Assembly: GCA_035771175.1 (NCBI GenBank)
Contig: JAYMFD010001271.1
Coordinates: 2,294,001 to 2,358,000, forward strand
Length of the DNA stretch: 64,000 nt
Origin: Paratinospora sagittata
Lineage: Eukaryota; Streptophyta; Magnoliopsida; Ranunculales; Menispermaceae
Direction: 5' to 3'
The notes under the pieces were generated by a model. That model was not told the origin of the DNA and ran no database searches. It worked only from the letters and a program-made list of their open reading frames with translations. Made by a program: the position numbers and the translations under genes. Positions 63,415 through 64,000 of this stretch are shown here, piece after piece (positions within the stretch are counted from its first letter, which is position 1; each line of letters opens with the position of its first letter).

Positions 63415-64000
63415 CTCGATCAATCTCAGCACGAAAACTTTCTAAATTGCAAAGTCTTCAATTTCACTTGGATTTGGTATTTGATTTTGACAAAATATTT
63501 TCTAAAAGGTTTTAATCATAATTTCAATGAGTTTTGAATGATTTAAAAGTGTTTTGAGTCAATGGAATGGTTCTTAAGTGTTAAAATATTATTTTTTCCA
63601 AAATCGGGCTATCCACCATTTTGCCAAAATCTTACAAATGGTAATCGCGCATTATCAGTGTTGATAGCACGCTGATAGGCTTGAATAATCAAAAATCAAT
63701 TTTTTTGGAAAATTGCGTTCAGCGCACTATCCCTTTTGATAACTTGCTATAAAGTAGTTACCGTGATCTTTCGATTTTTACTAATGGCGTGCTATAGGTC
63801 TCGATTGCACGCTAACGGAAAGTGGAAAAAAATCGAGCTCTTGGGTATGCGTATATCGACTTACAATAGCCCGCTATAAGTCATTAGGGTGCATGCTACA
63901 CAACCTAATAGCATGTTATCCAAGTTTGAGTTAGAAATCTCACATTTCTAAAGAGAAAAACGCAGGCCCTTTCCCTTGCTCGATTTTTCTATTCCTTGCA
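63415..64000 (+). repeat. Monomer 54, cut by window edge
   Basis: First 586 bp of a monomer with the same 9-bp dyad 2 deletion (CTAATGGCGTGC near 63781) and TAGGGTGCATGC near 63885. The array evidently continues beyond the window. Confidence 0.92.

Larger units (their letters stand above)
1..64000. repeat. Satellite array, about 1,174-bp monomer, head to tail
   Basis: The same block recurs from base 1 to base 64000 with no foreign sequence between copies. Using CTCGATCAATCT as phase mark, starts fall at 1, 1175, 2350, 3525, 4700, 5875 and so on to 63415. Most intervals are 1,171-1,186 bp. Exceptions are 1,162 (7051), 1,114 (28181), 817 (31655 and 37192), 1,165 (62250) and two fused intervals of 2,112 and 2,113 bp (41546 and 49556). 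All copies face the same way. No coding region, tRNA, rRNA, transposon terminal repeat or target-site duplication was seen, so every gene-free stretch in the window is satellite. The satellite family was not recognised by name. Confidence 0.98.

Noticed and set aside
1..64000. CRISPR-like regular repeat
   Set aside because: Units are over 1 kb, continuous and without unique spacers.
1..64000. rDNA intergenic spacer subrepeats or 5S array
   Set aside because: No 18S, 25S or 5S-like sequence occurs anywhere in 64 kb.
1..64000. Tandem LTR or other transposon array
   Set aside because: No consistent TG...CA ends, terminal inverted repeats, target-site duplications, primer-binding site or protease/polymerase/integrase coding remains were seen.

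Overview
The whole 64 kb window is one uninterrupted array of satellite DNA. I see no gene, RNA gene, transposon, CRISPR array or unique sequence in it. One monomer of about 1,174 bp repeats head to tail in the same orientation from the first base to the last. I cut it at an arbitrary phase, the recurring CTCGATCAATCT block, which gives 54 intervals. Two of these are fused double monomers and the last is cut by the window edge. AT-rich monomers, kilobase period, megasatellite-like layout and mixed higher-order structure fit a nuclear heterochromatic block of a eukaryote, most likely a plant. The species and chromosomal position (pericentromeric, subtelomeric, knob or B/sex chromosome) cannot be read from the sequence.

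Monomer anatomy (window bases 1-1174). Bases 1-190 are AT-rich. Bases 190-515 are crowded with CTAT/ATAG motifs in both orientations and hold three dyads, including one with perfect 11-bp arms. Bases 690-745 hold two short palindromes (TTTGAATTCAAA and GCAATTGC) next to an AATAAA. Bases 985-1174 start with a perfect 8-bp-arm hairpin and run into the next monomer.

Layout. 1-1174: single monomer. 1175-8212: three 2,350-bp dimers. 8213-15274: diverged single monomers. 15275-27006: a 3,521-bp trimer (types A, B, C), ending in two C-type monomers. 27007-28818: transitional, deleted monomers. 28819-39920: a 5,537-bp five-monomer block present twice in tandem, each copy carrying an 817-bp internally deleted monomer. 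40370-53786: a block of about 4.06 kb present twice about 8,010 bp apart, each copy carrying the same scar fusing two monomers. The first copy is followed by a 1,184-bp single-monomer expansion. 53786-64000: later-type single monomers. Sequence type shifts from a left family to a right family, with a mosaic zone at about 27-42 kb.

Nothing here works as a gene pathway. The content is a record of unequal crossing-over, short-tract gene conversion and microhomology-type deletions acting on one satellite. The short open frames on both strands follow the repeat phase and are broken by non-triplet indels, so I do not call them genes. The best leads are the conserved dyad cluster, rearrangement breakpoints at the TTTGAATTCAAA palindrome, and two conversion patches.
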